64,000 nt of DNA from Daphnia carinata (lineage: Eukaryota; Arthropoda; Branchiopoda; Diplostraca; Daphniidae). Below, piece after piece: positions 25,104 through 37,100 of the stretch. Position 1 is the first letter of the stretch; every line of letters begins with the position of its first letter. The stretch is from NCBI RefSeq assembly GCF_022539665.2, contig NC_081333.1, forward strand, positions 12,336,971 to 12,400,970. Direction: 5' to 3'. Position numbers and translations under genes: made by a program. The notes beneath the pieces were generated by a model, which saw nothing but the letters and a program-made list of their open reading frames with translations, did not search any database and was not told the origin of the DNA.

Positions 25104-27372
25104 TCAATCGTTCTTCTTTGTTTTTTTTTCGATGCCGAGGTTAATCGAGGGTTTAATTGCATTGGTTAAGTGTGAACTTGAATTGTTAGACGTGTTGCTT
25201 CCGTCGCTTCTTTTTACGCTTTTGTCGATGCCGAGTTCGATCAAGAGGTTAATTGCATCGATTTTATGTGGACTTGAATTATAAAAATACAAAACATGAA
25301 GCGCATTCGATCCATCGCTGATCTTTGCGTCTTTGTCGATGCCGAGTTTGATCAAGATTTTAATTGCATCCATTAAGTGTGGGCTTGAATTGTTATAACA
25401 CAAAACATGAAGCGCATTCCATCCATCATTCTTCTTTGCGTTTGTGTCGATACCGATTTCGATCAAGAGTTTAATTGCATCGATTAAATGTGGACTTGAA
25501 TTGTTACAACACAAAAGATGAAGCGCGTTGGATCCAGCGTTGGTTTTTGCGTCTATATCGATGCCGAGTTCAATCAAGAGTTTAATTGCATCCATTATGT
25601 GTGGGCTTGAATTGTTAAAACATAACAGATGAAGCGCATTCCATCCATCGTAGTCCTTTGCGTCCTTGTCGATGCCGAAATGGATCAAAAATTTAATTGC
25701 ATCGATTAAGTGTGGACTTGAATTGTGAAAACACAAAAGATGAAGCGCATTCCATCCATTGTTCTTCTGTGCGTTTTTGTCGATGCCGAGTTGGATCAAG
25801 AGTTTTATTGCATCGATTAAGAGTGGGCTTGAATTGTTACAACACAAAAGATGAAGCACATTGCATCCATCCTTCTTCTTCGCGTTTTTGTCGATGCCGA
25901 GTTCGATCAAGAGTTTAATCGCATCGATTAAGCTTGGACTTGAATTGTTGAAACATAACAGGTGCAGCGCATTGCATCCATCGTTATCCTTAGCGTCCTT
26001 GTCGATGCCGAGTTCGATCAAGAGTTTAATTGCATCGATTAAGGTAGGGCCTGAATAATTATGACACAACAGATGAAGCGCATTCCATCCTTTTTTGTTC
26101 CTTGCGTTTATGTCGATGCCGAGTTGCATTAAAGAGATGATTTCATCCACAATATCATTTTGAAATCCCCATATTCTTTTTCCCAATATCCTAAATTCTA
26201 TTTTTTGGCACTGATCTGCACACAGTCGATGCAGGTTTTCTTCCGCTTCGGTAAGCTAAATGGAAAAAATCCGTTAGAAAACTCAAATTTCATTGACGAA
26301 AAAGGTTTTTAAAGTTGTGTGACTTCATTACTTTGATTTTTATGGAATGAAGCTGAGTAACAACATCTTCCGATGTAATTCTTGTATCAGGTGTCATGGC
26401 CAGCATTTTTTCTATCAAGTTACGCGCTAAATGCTTGTGGGAAATTTCTATTTTTCAAAAATAATAGTTATATTAACAAAATATAACTATATATTATCAA
26501 ATATATTATCAAAATATTTCATTATCATACTTATGTTATGTGATCTACCTCAAGTGGCAACTTACCACTCATATTAACTGGATTTTGGTTCATGATGTTC
26601 CTCACAATTTCTAAATCACTGTTACCGTAGGGATGTCTTCCTTTCAACAGAATATATCCGAAGACGAGGCCTTCTGCGTAAATATCACTTTTGCTGGATT
26701 CTTTAGTTTTTTCAATGCGTAGGTTTCTGCCCATCATTTCCATGACTTCGGGAGCGAACCAATGTTGAGTCCCTTTGATTCCACTCATTGTGAATGTTCC
26801 GCGTTCATTCATTTCTCGTGGCAATCTAAAATCAGCCCACTTGATCGTTATCCCCTCAGCGTGGTTAGTATGTTTCACAGAAATGAGAATATTTTCCGGT
26901 TTAATGTTCCGGTGGATTTGTCTCTTTGAATGGATGTAATTGAGACCAGTGGCTAACTGGGAGAAAATTTCGAAATTATTTGGTAATTCAGGTCCTTTAT
27001 ATTTCCGAGGATCGTCCTCATTTAGGAACACCTGATCCAATGATGCGTCGCACAAGTCCAAAGCAAAGTAACTGAATAACAGAAATGGAAATTCTCATTT
27101 AAATTCAAAGTTATCACGTAACAATCTTACTTGAAGTCAGCATCGCTGACGCAGTGGAAAAATTTAACTATATTGGGATGGTCTAATTGCTCAAGAATTT
27201 TTAACTCGTTGTCAACTACTTGATCTTCGTCATTTTTCTTCTCAATTCTTTTGGCTGGGGCACGTCGACCTTCATATGTACCACAAAACACCGAACCGAA
27301 GCCACCGCTACCCAAAAAATCATGGCGATGGAATCTAATGCCATTTACACGAAAGGCAGTAGATGATGACAT
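25104..27372 (-). CDS. IRE1/RNase L-like pseudokinase with ankyrin repeats, copy 2
   Basis: Four exons: 27372-27131, 27071-26566, 26447-26332 and 26255-25104, giving 671 residues. Exons 2 and 3 have exactly the lengths of copy 1 (506 and 116 bases) and the same phases. The kinase domain (about residues 19-255) keeps the glycine loop GSGGFGSV and a lysine (APAK, 41), but the catalytic loop is HRNIKPEN (134-141) and DFG is changed to DFR (161-163). It is therefore predicted to be catalytically dead. The last exon encodes a 50-residue linker and eight full 37-residue ankyrin-type repeats plus a degenerate ninth, ending in a TGA that aligns with continuing repeat sequence. The chosen ATG is the first in frame; an upstream TTG is less likely. 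All splice sites are canonical GT-AG. The function is unknown. Relation to IRE1/RNase L rests on motif resemblance and needs a profile search. Confidence 0.8.
25180..26140 (-). repeat. 111-bp tandem repeat array (ankyrin repeats), copy 2
   Basis: Eight full direct repeats of 111 bases plus a partial ninth, each encoding a 37-residue unit of the pattern GxNALHLLC, NNSSP, LIDAIKLLI, LGID, NAK. Several units differ at only a few positions, so the array is more uniform than the flanking kinase exons. Confidence 0.85.
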
Positions 27373-28037
27373 TTCAGGTTTTAATTGCAACCGAGGCTAG
27401 CGAGACAAGAACTTTTGCGGATTACTATCGGAAAATACCGTTTGACACTGAACAACTCTCACTTGCAAACGCAAATGGCTTTGATCATCTCAGCTTATCA
27501 TCATGCATCATGTGAAGTGTCAAATATAACTACCTGTTGACCCGTGTGAAATGTCAGTAAAGTTTTTTCGTTTGTTCATCAAAATTACTTCAAATCATTT
27601 TTACGGGATTTTAGCCCCTTGACTTGTCAAGTGATTTTGCATCGAATTGATAATTCAATTAATGTGCCTTTTCAATCATTTCATTTAATGTTTACTAAGC
27701 ATAAAACATTTTATCATAGAGCATTACTAATTGCGCATTATAACTACCGCTTTCAACCGCATACCTTATAGAATTACTGTATTTTCTCGTTATCTTTCCT
27801 GAAGCTTATCGCCCTCCTATTAAAAAAAAATGCTGCAAACATGCTGTGAATAGAGGCTCTCTCATTTCTATGACGAACATAGTACATCTATTATATTATA
27901 TTTTAAGATAATTTAAATATTATTTTGCTTAGTACCGAAACACACGTTGGTCAGAAACAGACCTGATAAGACGACTACAATTGCAACAATCTAAATACAT
28001 CAGTCGAAAAATAGCCTATTATGCTGCATTGATCATC

Positions 28038-28208
28038 CTAGAATTTTAAAGTTGCTGTTGGTGGCGCCAGTTGGAAGGTAAAACAATCAAACAACTTGAA
28101 ATTGCGACTGTTTTCGGTGAACACCTTGGAAATATCAGTGCCATTAAGCCGTGTAACATAGTCGCGTGCGTATTGCACCATCGGCTTGGCACAAGTGAAG
28201 GTCGGACG
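28038..28208 (-). pseudogene. Short coding-like remnant next to the duplication
   Basis: A 56-codon open stretch between two in-frame stops on the minus strand, with a protein-like composition (AKPMVQYARDYVTRLN, then NFKLFDCFTFQLAPP). It has no start codon and no clear splice acceptor. I do not recognise the family. It could be an isolated 3' exon fragment left by rearrangement at the edge of the duplicated block, or chance. Confidence 0.25.
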
Positions 28209-31106
28209 CTATCTTGTTTGAAGCGATTCACGTAAAACTAACTGATTACCTAGATGCAGCTGTTGGGGATGGGGGACAAGTAGCGCGGCCAGGTTAATGA
28301 AAGATGTCATTAAAGGCGAGGTGTAGGTGAAATCACTAATAAAATAACTCTTTTTGCAAATGAGGGCAAGTTGATCAAGTCGTCAGTTAGGTACACCCAG
28401 TGCTATCCCAACCCAAATCGTTTGCTCTCTAAATGTTTAGTTCAGTTATCACATTTTCCAGCTGATTTGCCGCGATGAATATTATCACTAAATATCAAAT
28501 GTCAGAAAATGATTTGTATAACTTTTTCAATCCCATGGGTTCATGTATTTAGCTGAAGCAAACAAACTAGACGTTGTCTCGGGATATGATGCGTTCGCTC
28601 GTCAGCTTTAGTGCACATTACGCAATTTTTATTGACAAGTTGTTTACCTCTAAAGCGTAGCCAGCCAGTTTGGTATCTTGTTATCCCCCCACACATCTGT
28701 TTGTTTCGTTTGAAGATAAGCTTTGCGTATCAGCCATTTGCTATTCGATTGCATCAGGTGAGTTAAAATGGTGTATAAAAAAAAAATGTGATTTCGGTTA
28801 TTTCGTCACGTTAGTAGGCCACGAAATGAAGAACACAAAGTTTCAAAAGAAACTTTCCGGTTGCTCTCCAGATTGTCGACTAAAACGATTTCCGGTCATT
28901 CATTGCTAAATATTTGTCTACCATTCAACTACTGAATGAGATATCATGGATGCAATCAATGATGTCATCGATGGCTCGTGACAGCATTCCCTGGCACGTC
29001 GGCACAAACAATGAATGATATTCGATGTCAGGGCGCAAAAAAAAAAATTTGCTTACAGCGAGCCTTGAGGTGAAAGCGAAATCAAAGGGTTCATTCTAAT
29101 GTAGTGTTACCCTCGTTTTTGGCTGTGATCCACAGACGATGTGTTTGTCACTTCCGAGGCTTGATCAGTTCTAGAAGTGTGCTGTGCGTGACACTTGTAG
29201 TGTCTTGCTTGTCAATAGAATCGACCGCACGTGTGATGATCATCCAACGGGGAAATGGGCGTTCAGAATGAAATATCTGATTAAATTTCTGGTCACTGGT
29301 GATTTCATTATCGAGCTGGAATGCTTGGCTTCTTATGGCCCGTCTTCCGCCTGTCGATAGAAAAATCTATTTTATTACATGTGTATTGGCAGGAGTGAAA
29401 GTAGTCGCACTTTCAGAAGGAAACCCCTGCTTGACTAAACTATAAATTGTGCCCCGCATACGTCGCGTCTGGCCGCTAGGGCTTCCGCGCCGCACCGAAA
29501 CATTTCATTCAGAACGTTTGTCGATATATATGGGAGAGAGGTACAAATCGATAACCTTATTTGAATCGTGTATACAGATCCTTGTGTATTGATGAAGACG
29601 GGCCTTGTCTAGTTTGCATCAAAGCCAGTTTCAAATATCCGATGACTTTGTGACCCCAAAAAGCACTTGACACGTTAGTTTATCATGAATAAAGTAATGA
29701 AGCTTTTCAAAAGTCTTCAACATAATTTTTTGATCTAATTTTTTTATCCGTTTTGTCAATTGGAATTTCAAGTATTGTAGCTTAGAAGATACCCGTATCC
29801 GTGACGAAGTCTTGGCAATTCGCCAAGCTAGTGTAGGTGTAATTAGGAATAGCTCCGACTAATCAATGTGCTAACTACTTTTGTTATCATCAGATCCGTA
29901 AAATTGTGTAACGTTTAGGCTTTGCGTTGAACTTTAATAATTGCGTTACATTTTTCTTTTGTAACGAATTTTTCGTTTTTTTGTGGTGATAAAATGTTCC
30001 AGCAGATGGCGTGTCGGCCATGCTCCCGGTTACCTAAAAAAAGCAAAAGCAGACGCTTTTTGTTAGTTCTGATCGCAAGGTGGAAAATAACTACATTGAA
30101 GATCGTGGAATTCTTAAATATTAAAGTAAAAAACAACAGCCAAATCCCTCTGATTATAACTAGGTAAGACAAACAATTTTCTAAGGTGTTCTCACTTACC
30201 CTTCCTCGTTCTTTGTTTACTCACAACGTTTATCAGGCTGCTGTAGATGATGAGACCGTGCTATAATGACTGCTATTCTATTTATCATAAAGGGCTCGAT
30301 AACAGAAATATAGCTATGCACGAAAGGGTTTAGACTTATTTTAAAGATACCGCCAATATACTTGGCCCAAAGCAGATATTTGGACCTGCTTGCTACTGGG
30401 ACTCGATTCACTCTAGGTTTGCCCTTAACTCTTCGAGGACATTATCAAGTCCACACTGATCGCTATTGCAAACTTGAATAACTAGCATATTGCTGTTATC
30501 CTTATTGCTTTTCAATGCATTCCTTTGTGCAGGTGCTGCACACCTGGATGAACAGGCAGGTTTTAGCTGGTTTTTCCCTGGTGTACACAACAAAGCTAGT
30601 TATTGATCCATTCGTATCAGCTTGAGGGCTTAGACAGTAGAAACTCATGCAACTTTCGCGAGTCATAGACCTTGGCCCGTAAAACGTGTTCTAGCAGAAA
30701 CCACTACATGAACGATGTCCCCTCTGCCACACCCATTGTGCAGTAATTTAAATAGTTAATATCCGCCAATCCCTCTGGCGATGATACGTTCAATTCGTTT
30801 CCTGCAGAAATAGCTGTACGCGCGTGTGTGAATACTCTTCGTCTGTACGAAAAAAAGAACTTGTCACGTGACTTGGGAAACGTTCAACGGGTAGATGTAC
30901 TCCCGCGACGTCACGAGGATAATTTTAACCGCATGGAAAGTCGCCATGAGGCACAGACTCTGTGGTGACGAGCACCGCAATTTATGTTGAAAGAGCTGTT
31001 ACTTTCTCGTGCACGATGAATCAAGCATAGTTTCCTTCCAAATCTGTTTTGTCTTTTTTTCTATCGTAAATTTATTCATTTCTTTTTTCCCTTTCAACCA
31101 TCGCAG
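28209..31106. other. Intergenic stretch between the kinase-ankyrin pair and milton
   Basis: No gene is recognised. A 61-codon minus-strand frame at 30408-30593 looks mildly coding (CNSDQCGLDNVLEELR near its end) but has no start context or partner exon. Any 5' untranslated exon and promoter of the milton gene should lie in the right part. No clear TATA or initiator pair was seen. Confidence 0.4.
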
Positions 31107-34100
31107 ATTTAAAAAAAAAGGATCAAGTGAAAGGCGAGGCGGAAGTACCGGCCCGCGTTGCTTGCTATCGCCGAGCAACACTCAGCAATCGGGTGTTGCG
31201 AGCCAACAAACTGGCCGCCCCTCAGGCTCAGACGGGCTGCACTGTTGCAAGAATTTCAGAACGGCCCGCCATATTGCCTCTCCATACGCCGGTGAGCGGT
31301 CGAGCGAAAGACCAAGTCGTCAATCGAACCAGCACGTTGGATTCAGACACGTCCAAGACCGGTAAGTTAATGCAACGTTCCCCCACTTCACGATCTCCTC
31401 TCCTTTTTGGATGCCCGCACTCTTTTTCCCAGCGCGAATATATGAGGTTAGTCAATAGCTAGCACGGCCCCACTTAAAAACGAAGCCTTTCACTCACGCG
31501 GTGTAACGAAAGTGGAACCGTTGTGATGCTGTAATGATATTCTGCGGCACGCTGATGCCTTTTACAACAAATAAAACTTTGTAAAAATGCGTGAGATCTA
31601 TAGAAATTAGAGAAAACTTGAGATGCGGGTTGACCTGTGAAACTGTAGCTTTCTACGACTCATCTCGGAGAAAATGATGAGGCCATGGGGTTGCTGCGGT
31701 TGACGATTTTTGTTTGGCTTCGTAGTTGGCATCGAATGAGGGTTTTAAATAAAACTTATGTCGGGTTGTTTCGTTTGTGGGGGAGGGCTCAAGCTACCGG
31801 CACCATTGATCGCGCAAGCGTCCATTGTTTTTTGTTTTATTCTACTAAAAATAGAATCAAACAGTCGTTTAGTTCCGGAATCAATCGGCTTCGCATTAAT
31901 GTTCTGCCGGCCTCGGGATTTGACATCGTCTACTCAACTCCCACTGTTTGATCTTTCTTTCTAGGTCTTCGCTGGTCGGCCTCCGCCGAGAACATCCACC
32001 CTGCCAAAGAGAAAATACCACTTTACACCCTACGAGCTGATTCTGCTGCTGCCCTCACCGGTAAAAAAAAAAAAGGCCTTTTTCACGTCACTAGTTGCAT
32101 TATATTAAGAAGAAAAACAAAAAACATTGCCATGTTCAATCAGCCTACTTCTTCGTTACGCGTCAATGTCAATTGGTGATCGCCTATCCAGCACGCCCTG
32201 ATTGATTCGCATCAGCGGAATCAATACCAATAAAGACAAATTTCTAAAAAGGAGGGGGGGGGAAGGACCCATCTGTCGACATGTCATTGATTAGAAGACT
32301 TGTAAATTGTGATAACCTGATTGTGGAACAAAATCAATGTCCAAACTAAGTACCCAGGCATTTACAGCAACGTCGTTTGATTTTTTGAAAGTCTTTAGGG
32401 TAGGATTTAATTTTGTATTTTATGAAACTCGATTTTGTGTGGATTCCGCTGCGCCCTTTCCATGGAATTTATAATTTCATTCTCACGCCAAACTTAATAC
32501 CCTAAATTCTCTCATCTTCATAATTCATCATGAGCTTTTGAGTGGCATAAAGTCTCACGAACCACTTCCAGGGGTGGCCATTTCTCATTCGTTTTTCGTG
32601 ACTGGAAAGTGGTTGTTTGTGTTTTGATACTAAACTCACGTGGTACAAGTGAACAACACTTGTTCTTTTGTTGCTAACCAAAGCTTAACGTTCGTTCATT
32701 TATGATTGTTAACATCGTTTTTTTTTTGCGTCTTATGAAATGTCTTTGTTTTGCGAGTCTTAATGGCACCAAAAAGAACGAGATAACACACACTGATAAA
32801 ATTGATTTGCGATTACATTGCTGTCTCTGTTTTTTATCCCTCGATAGGTTATCATAATCAAAACTGGTACATCCCGCCACCATCGCAAAGGATTCCCACC
32901 ATAACCGAAGATCTGACGCCAGAACAAACCAAGGAAACATTGAATTATTTCCGTAAGTACATAATCTCAGCTCACTTCATTTTTGTTCTTGTATTTGTTG
33001 TCTTTCATTACCCGATTTGCGTGTTAAGGGTATTTTTTTTTAATCATTAAGGTCACATTCATTTCTACGCCGTAAGTGTTTTTTTTATTGATAAAAGTTG
33101 AACTTGCTGAGTTTAGAAAAAAAAAAAAGAAAGAACCTGATTAAGCTAACCGGTTTTATGGATGGTAACAACAACAACACAACACAAGATCACATCCACC
33201 AAAAACAAAACGTGGATGCGGTCACGTAGACCAATGGTGGACAGGGGGGAGTGCGAGAAGTCTTGGCATTCTAATCACCGCCGGAAGGTGAAAGAGAATC
33301 CAGGTGAACGGTTCCAGGTACACGAGCAATATAAAGAAGGACGTCTTCACTATAAAGAAGTTGTTCCCTTAGCTTCTCCCTCTCTCACAACGCGAGTCTC
33401 AGCCAACCAAGTTGAGGGTGAAAGGCGCAAAGGGCATTGAGGAAAATTTTCTTGTAGGAAACAGTTCCCCAAAGAGTGTTGAACAACAAAGAGCCCCTAG
33501 AAGAGGAGGACGATGTTATATTTTTGAAGGGCGGAGAAATAACCTTGTGAACGTTGGACGTTTGTATCCGCTGCTTTTTGATGACTACACGATTCAACTA
33601 GCAAAACTGAAGCGAAGCGGTTGGTTTTCTCTTGGTCAGACGCTTGTCGGTCGATCACTCTCTGTTTGTGATTTCCTTTACTCCCGCGTTTTCTTCTCGT
33701 GAGGGAAACGATCGTGTTCAAAGAGAGTCAGTGGGTTTGTTTTTTTCGTATGTGTACCTGTTTTTTTTTGGTAACCAAAAAAAAAAAGAACAAGCGGAGG
33801 AGAGAAAGAGAGAAACTGTGGAAATGGGGAAAATAGAGAAGAAGAAGAATAAGAAAAACAATGGCTGTTTCGGCGGAACTAATTGCGTGCCGGTATTGCC
33901 GTCTCGGCGTACTGCGAGCAGCGGCCCAGTTCGTCCGCAGATCGCTTCGATCGAGCTCGGTTTCAGAGGGACCTCGAAGGTACCCGCCTTTCTTGTTTTG
34001 AATTTGGCGGCCGGTGTACGGTCGTCGCGAGTTACCATCGTCTGTCGATGGTCGTGCAGTCGAATCGGCGGAGCGATGTACGTCATCCACGCCGACGATG

Positions 34101-37100
34101 CCTTGGACTCGCTCATCGCCGACGTGCAAAGTCGAGGTGTGTTTGTTTGTTGCTTTCGTGTCAAGTTTGATCTGGAATAGTTTAGCCCACCCTCTCGTGT
34201 GTGTTTGGCAATATCACGTGTTCACCTTGTTTACGCAATTAACTCTTTCTTTCTGTTGATTGCATACAGTGCTATGCGGCGAGCGTCTCAGCCAAATGAC
34301 GAAGACGTATAATGACGTCGCAGCGGTCACGCGCCTACTCGAAGAGGTAAGCGTGCGATTTTTGTTTTATTCCTAATTTCTGTGTATTCCTTGAATTGTC
34401 CAAATTAAAATAATTTGATGGTGAACGAGTGGGCAATGACGTGTCTTCTTTACCCGTGTAAATAACCTTGTAACGAGGCTTTAAAAAAAAAGCCGACATT
34501 GAGAACGTAATCAGCTTTTCCTCTTTGTGACCTCTAGTTTTTTTGTTTGCTCGTTGTTAGTGGGTTAATTAAAAAAAAAAAAAAGGAAATGTCGGACGAG
34601 ACTTAAATGTATAACATCTAGAGCGTCAGTCACGCGGGGCTGGATCCGCGGCCGTTCGTACGTCGTTATAATCATCCCCCCTATCGAATTGGCCCTAGGC
34701 GTAGTGGTCGATTGTCGTTATCACGCAACTCTAGTGACCATTTTTTTTGTTGTTGTTTTCTGGGGGTCCTCGTTTATGATTATTGCGTTCGTTCTTCGCA
34801 TTGTCAATTTTCCCCGTGACAACACGCCTCAGGCGTGTGAGTAGTTTCGAACGAATAAAAAAAAAACGATTGTTAAAGACCAAACGATTGTTCAAACTTA
34901 TTCGAGAACTAGTCCCGCTCTGATGGTTTTATTTCTTGCGCTTCCATTTGGGGGGTAGATGACAGGTGGTCAAACGAGTTCATTTCCCCCCTTGAAAAAA
35001 AAAAACGTAAAAAAAAATTGTACCCCCCTCAGTGGTTGTTGTTTTCAATCTTGATTAAAACAACAAACATGGCGACTGCCGTGCAAGTGTCAGAAAAAAG
35101 CCTTTGCGATTCGTTGGTTGGTCACGATGTCAGCGTTGTCAGTTCGTTGATCATAATGGATGATTTGCTTGAGCAGAAGGAGAAGGACCTGGAGTTGGCC
35201 GCCCGAATCGGCCAGGGCCTACTGACCAGGAACAAGGCGCTTGAAGAGCGTTTGGTTGCCGTCGAAGGAGAACTGACGAATGCCCATGAAACAGTCACCC
35301 AATTGCGGCATGATCTCCTCCTCAAGGGCGAGCTCTTGCAGCTCTACAGCAACGATTTGGACGACAGCAGTCCGGAAGGCGGTAAGACAAGTTTTTTGCA
35401 TTTTAATTCTCGTTAAAGCAATTTCAATTATTATTTAAAAAAAACAGTGAGAGCTTTCACAACTGACTTACTCCAACGTAAAGTTAAGGGATTGGAAGAT
35501 GACAACCGCAAATTGCGGGCGGAAGCCTCCCAGCTGGCCAACGAGTCTTCGGAGACTGAACTTCGCGAAGAACAACTGCTGCACCAAGTCGTCGCTCAAC
35601 TAGGTACAGTTACGCACATCACTAGGATCGCTGCTTTTCAATGTTTTCCCCACTGTGCTTTTCGTTAACGCATAATGATTAGCCACAGGAATGTTGCCCA
35701 TTGGAACCAGCCGTTTATTTTTTGTTGTGAAGTATCGTTTCATTAATTTCTTTCCCGCCGCTTTATTTCCATATGCCACCAGCTGAAGCCAATAGCCACA
35801 TCAAAAATCTGGATGAAGAACTGGCCAATAAGTATGATGAGACGAACAAACATCGCGAAGAGATTACCAGCTTGCTGGGCCAGCTGGTCAGCCAACGGCA
35901 CAAAATTCGTGAGGTAAGAAAGACAAATGGCTATTTAATTCTGGTAAATTAAAAACTGATGTTTGCTTTTTTTTTCCAGCTGACACTAGAAAACGAGGAC
36001 TTGACTATGCAATTGCACGTGGTGCGTGAATGCCAGAACGAACTGGCCGTCGAATTGTCTGAATACAAGGACAAGTATGCTGAGATCCTTGAATTGCTTC
36101 ACGAAACGCAAGAGCAAGTGAAAGAGCAAAACAAGCGGAGTCTTCCTACTTCTCGCGGTTTGGCCGGCGCTTCTGCACCGCCCAGCAGAGCAACTTCACA
36201 TTATCACCCGGATTCTTTGGCCTCGGAATTAGAACTCTCTTCACTCGGCTCGGAAAGTTGGCCATCCGAGATTAGTTCCACGCCGCAAACCCTCCCTTCT
36301 CGGTATTTTTATTTTCTCATTTTCCATGTGCTCTTCATCACTTTCGTGAGTTGGGGCAGACGTGAGACCTTGTTTATTCATTTTTGGAACGCTTTTTTTT
36401 TTGGGTTTTGCTGTCATAGGTTTCAATACCAGCGTGTTTTCGATACGGTCCGGTGCGCATCAATGGCTGGCGAGCCAAGGGTGCTAGCATCGACACCGAC
36501 GACTGATGGGCCTCGAATGCCACCCCGGCTTGTGGTCAACACTCCGATAGCCGAAATCAGTCCGTCTTTCCAGAAGGCCCAATCTGTGCTAGAGAAACTG
36601 ACAGCAACGTCGGAAACAGACTACCCGTAATGGATTTTCTTTTTCTATTTCTTGACGATGTGTGGCCTACATCGTCCAATGCTCTCCTTCTGTACAAATA
36701 TAAACAAACAAACAAAAATTCGTGTCACCAGGGCGACTACGAAGGTGGGCGTACCAGGAACGCCGGGAACGGTCGATTTAACCCACGCACTACGTCGATT
36801 GGCACCCAAAACTACTGTTACTGGCCCATCTCACGATGGGCACGGTTGCAGGACGCCGGACAGTATCATGTCAACGGGAAGCCGATCTGGGTTTAGCAGC
36901 CTTAATTCTTTTCATTATCCAGAAAAGCTCAAGGTATACACACATTTGGTATGTAATTAAGTTGTCGTGACTCGAACTCTGCTCTTAACAACGTAACGAC
37001 TCTTAATTGCGGACAGAATCCCTCTTTTTCAGCTACATTGATCCCGCCTTTCTTCGATGCCAATTGCTTTTTACCATGCTCGTACATCTTATTGTTTATG

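Larger units (their letters stand above)
23755..27970. repeat. Tandem duplication, right unit
   Basis: Diverged partner of 20160-23530. It carries the longer kinase-ankyrin gene (25104-27372). Its downstream flank matches the left unit except for an extra segment at about 23936-24312, flanked by sequence that is continuous in the left unit. The 220 bases between the units (23531-23754) match neither. Confidence 0.8.

Noticed and set aside
33861-33979. ATG-initiated, arginine-rich 39-codon stretch ending at AGGTACCC, resembling a mitochondrial presequence
   Set aside because: Its donor is phase 2 and does not fit the phase-1 acceptor at 34270. It overlaps the longer frame that leads into milton exon 1b. 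It may act as an upstream ORF but is not supported as a coding exon.
36652-36960. A 102-codon frame taken as a single ORF
   Set aside because: Only 36732-36933 is exon; the flanks are milton introns, shown by the phase of the surrounding exons.
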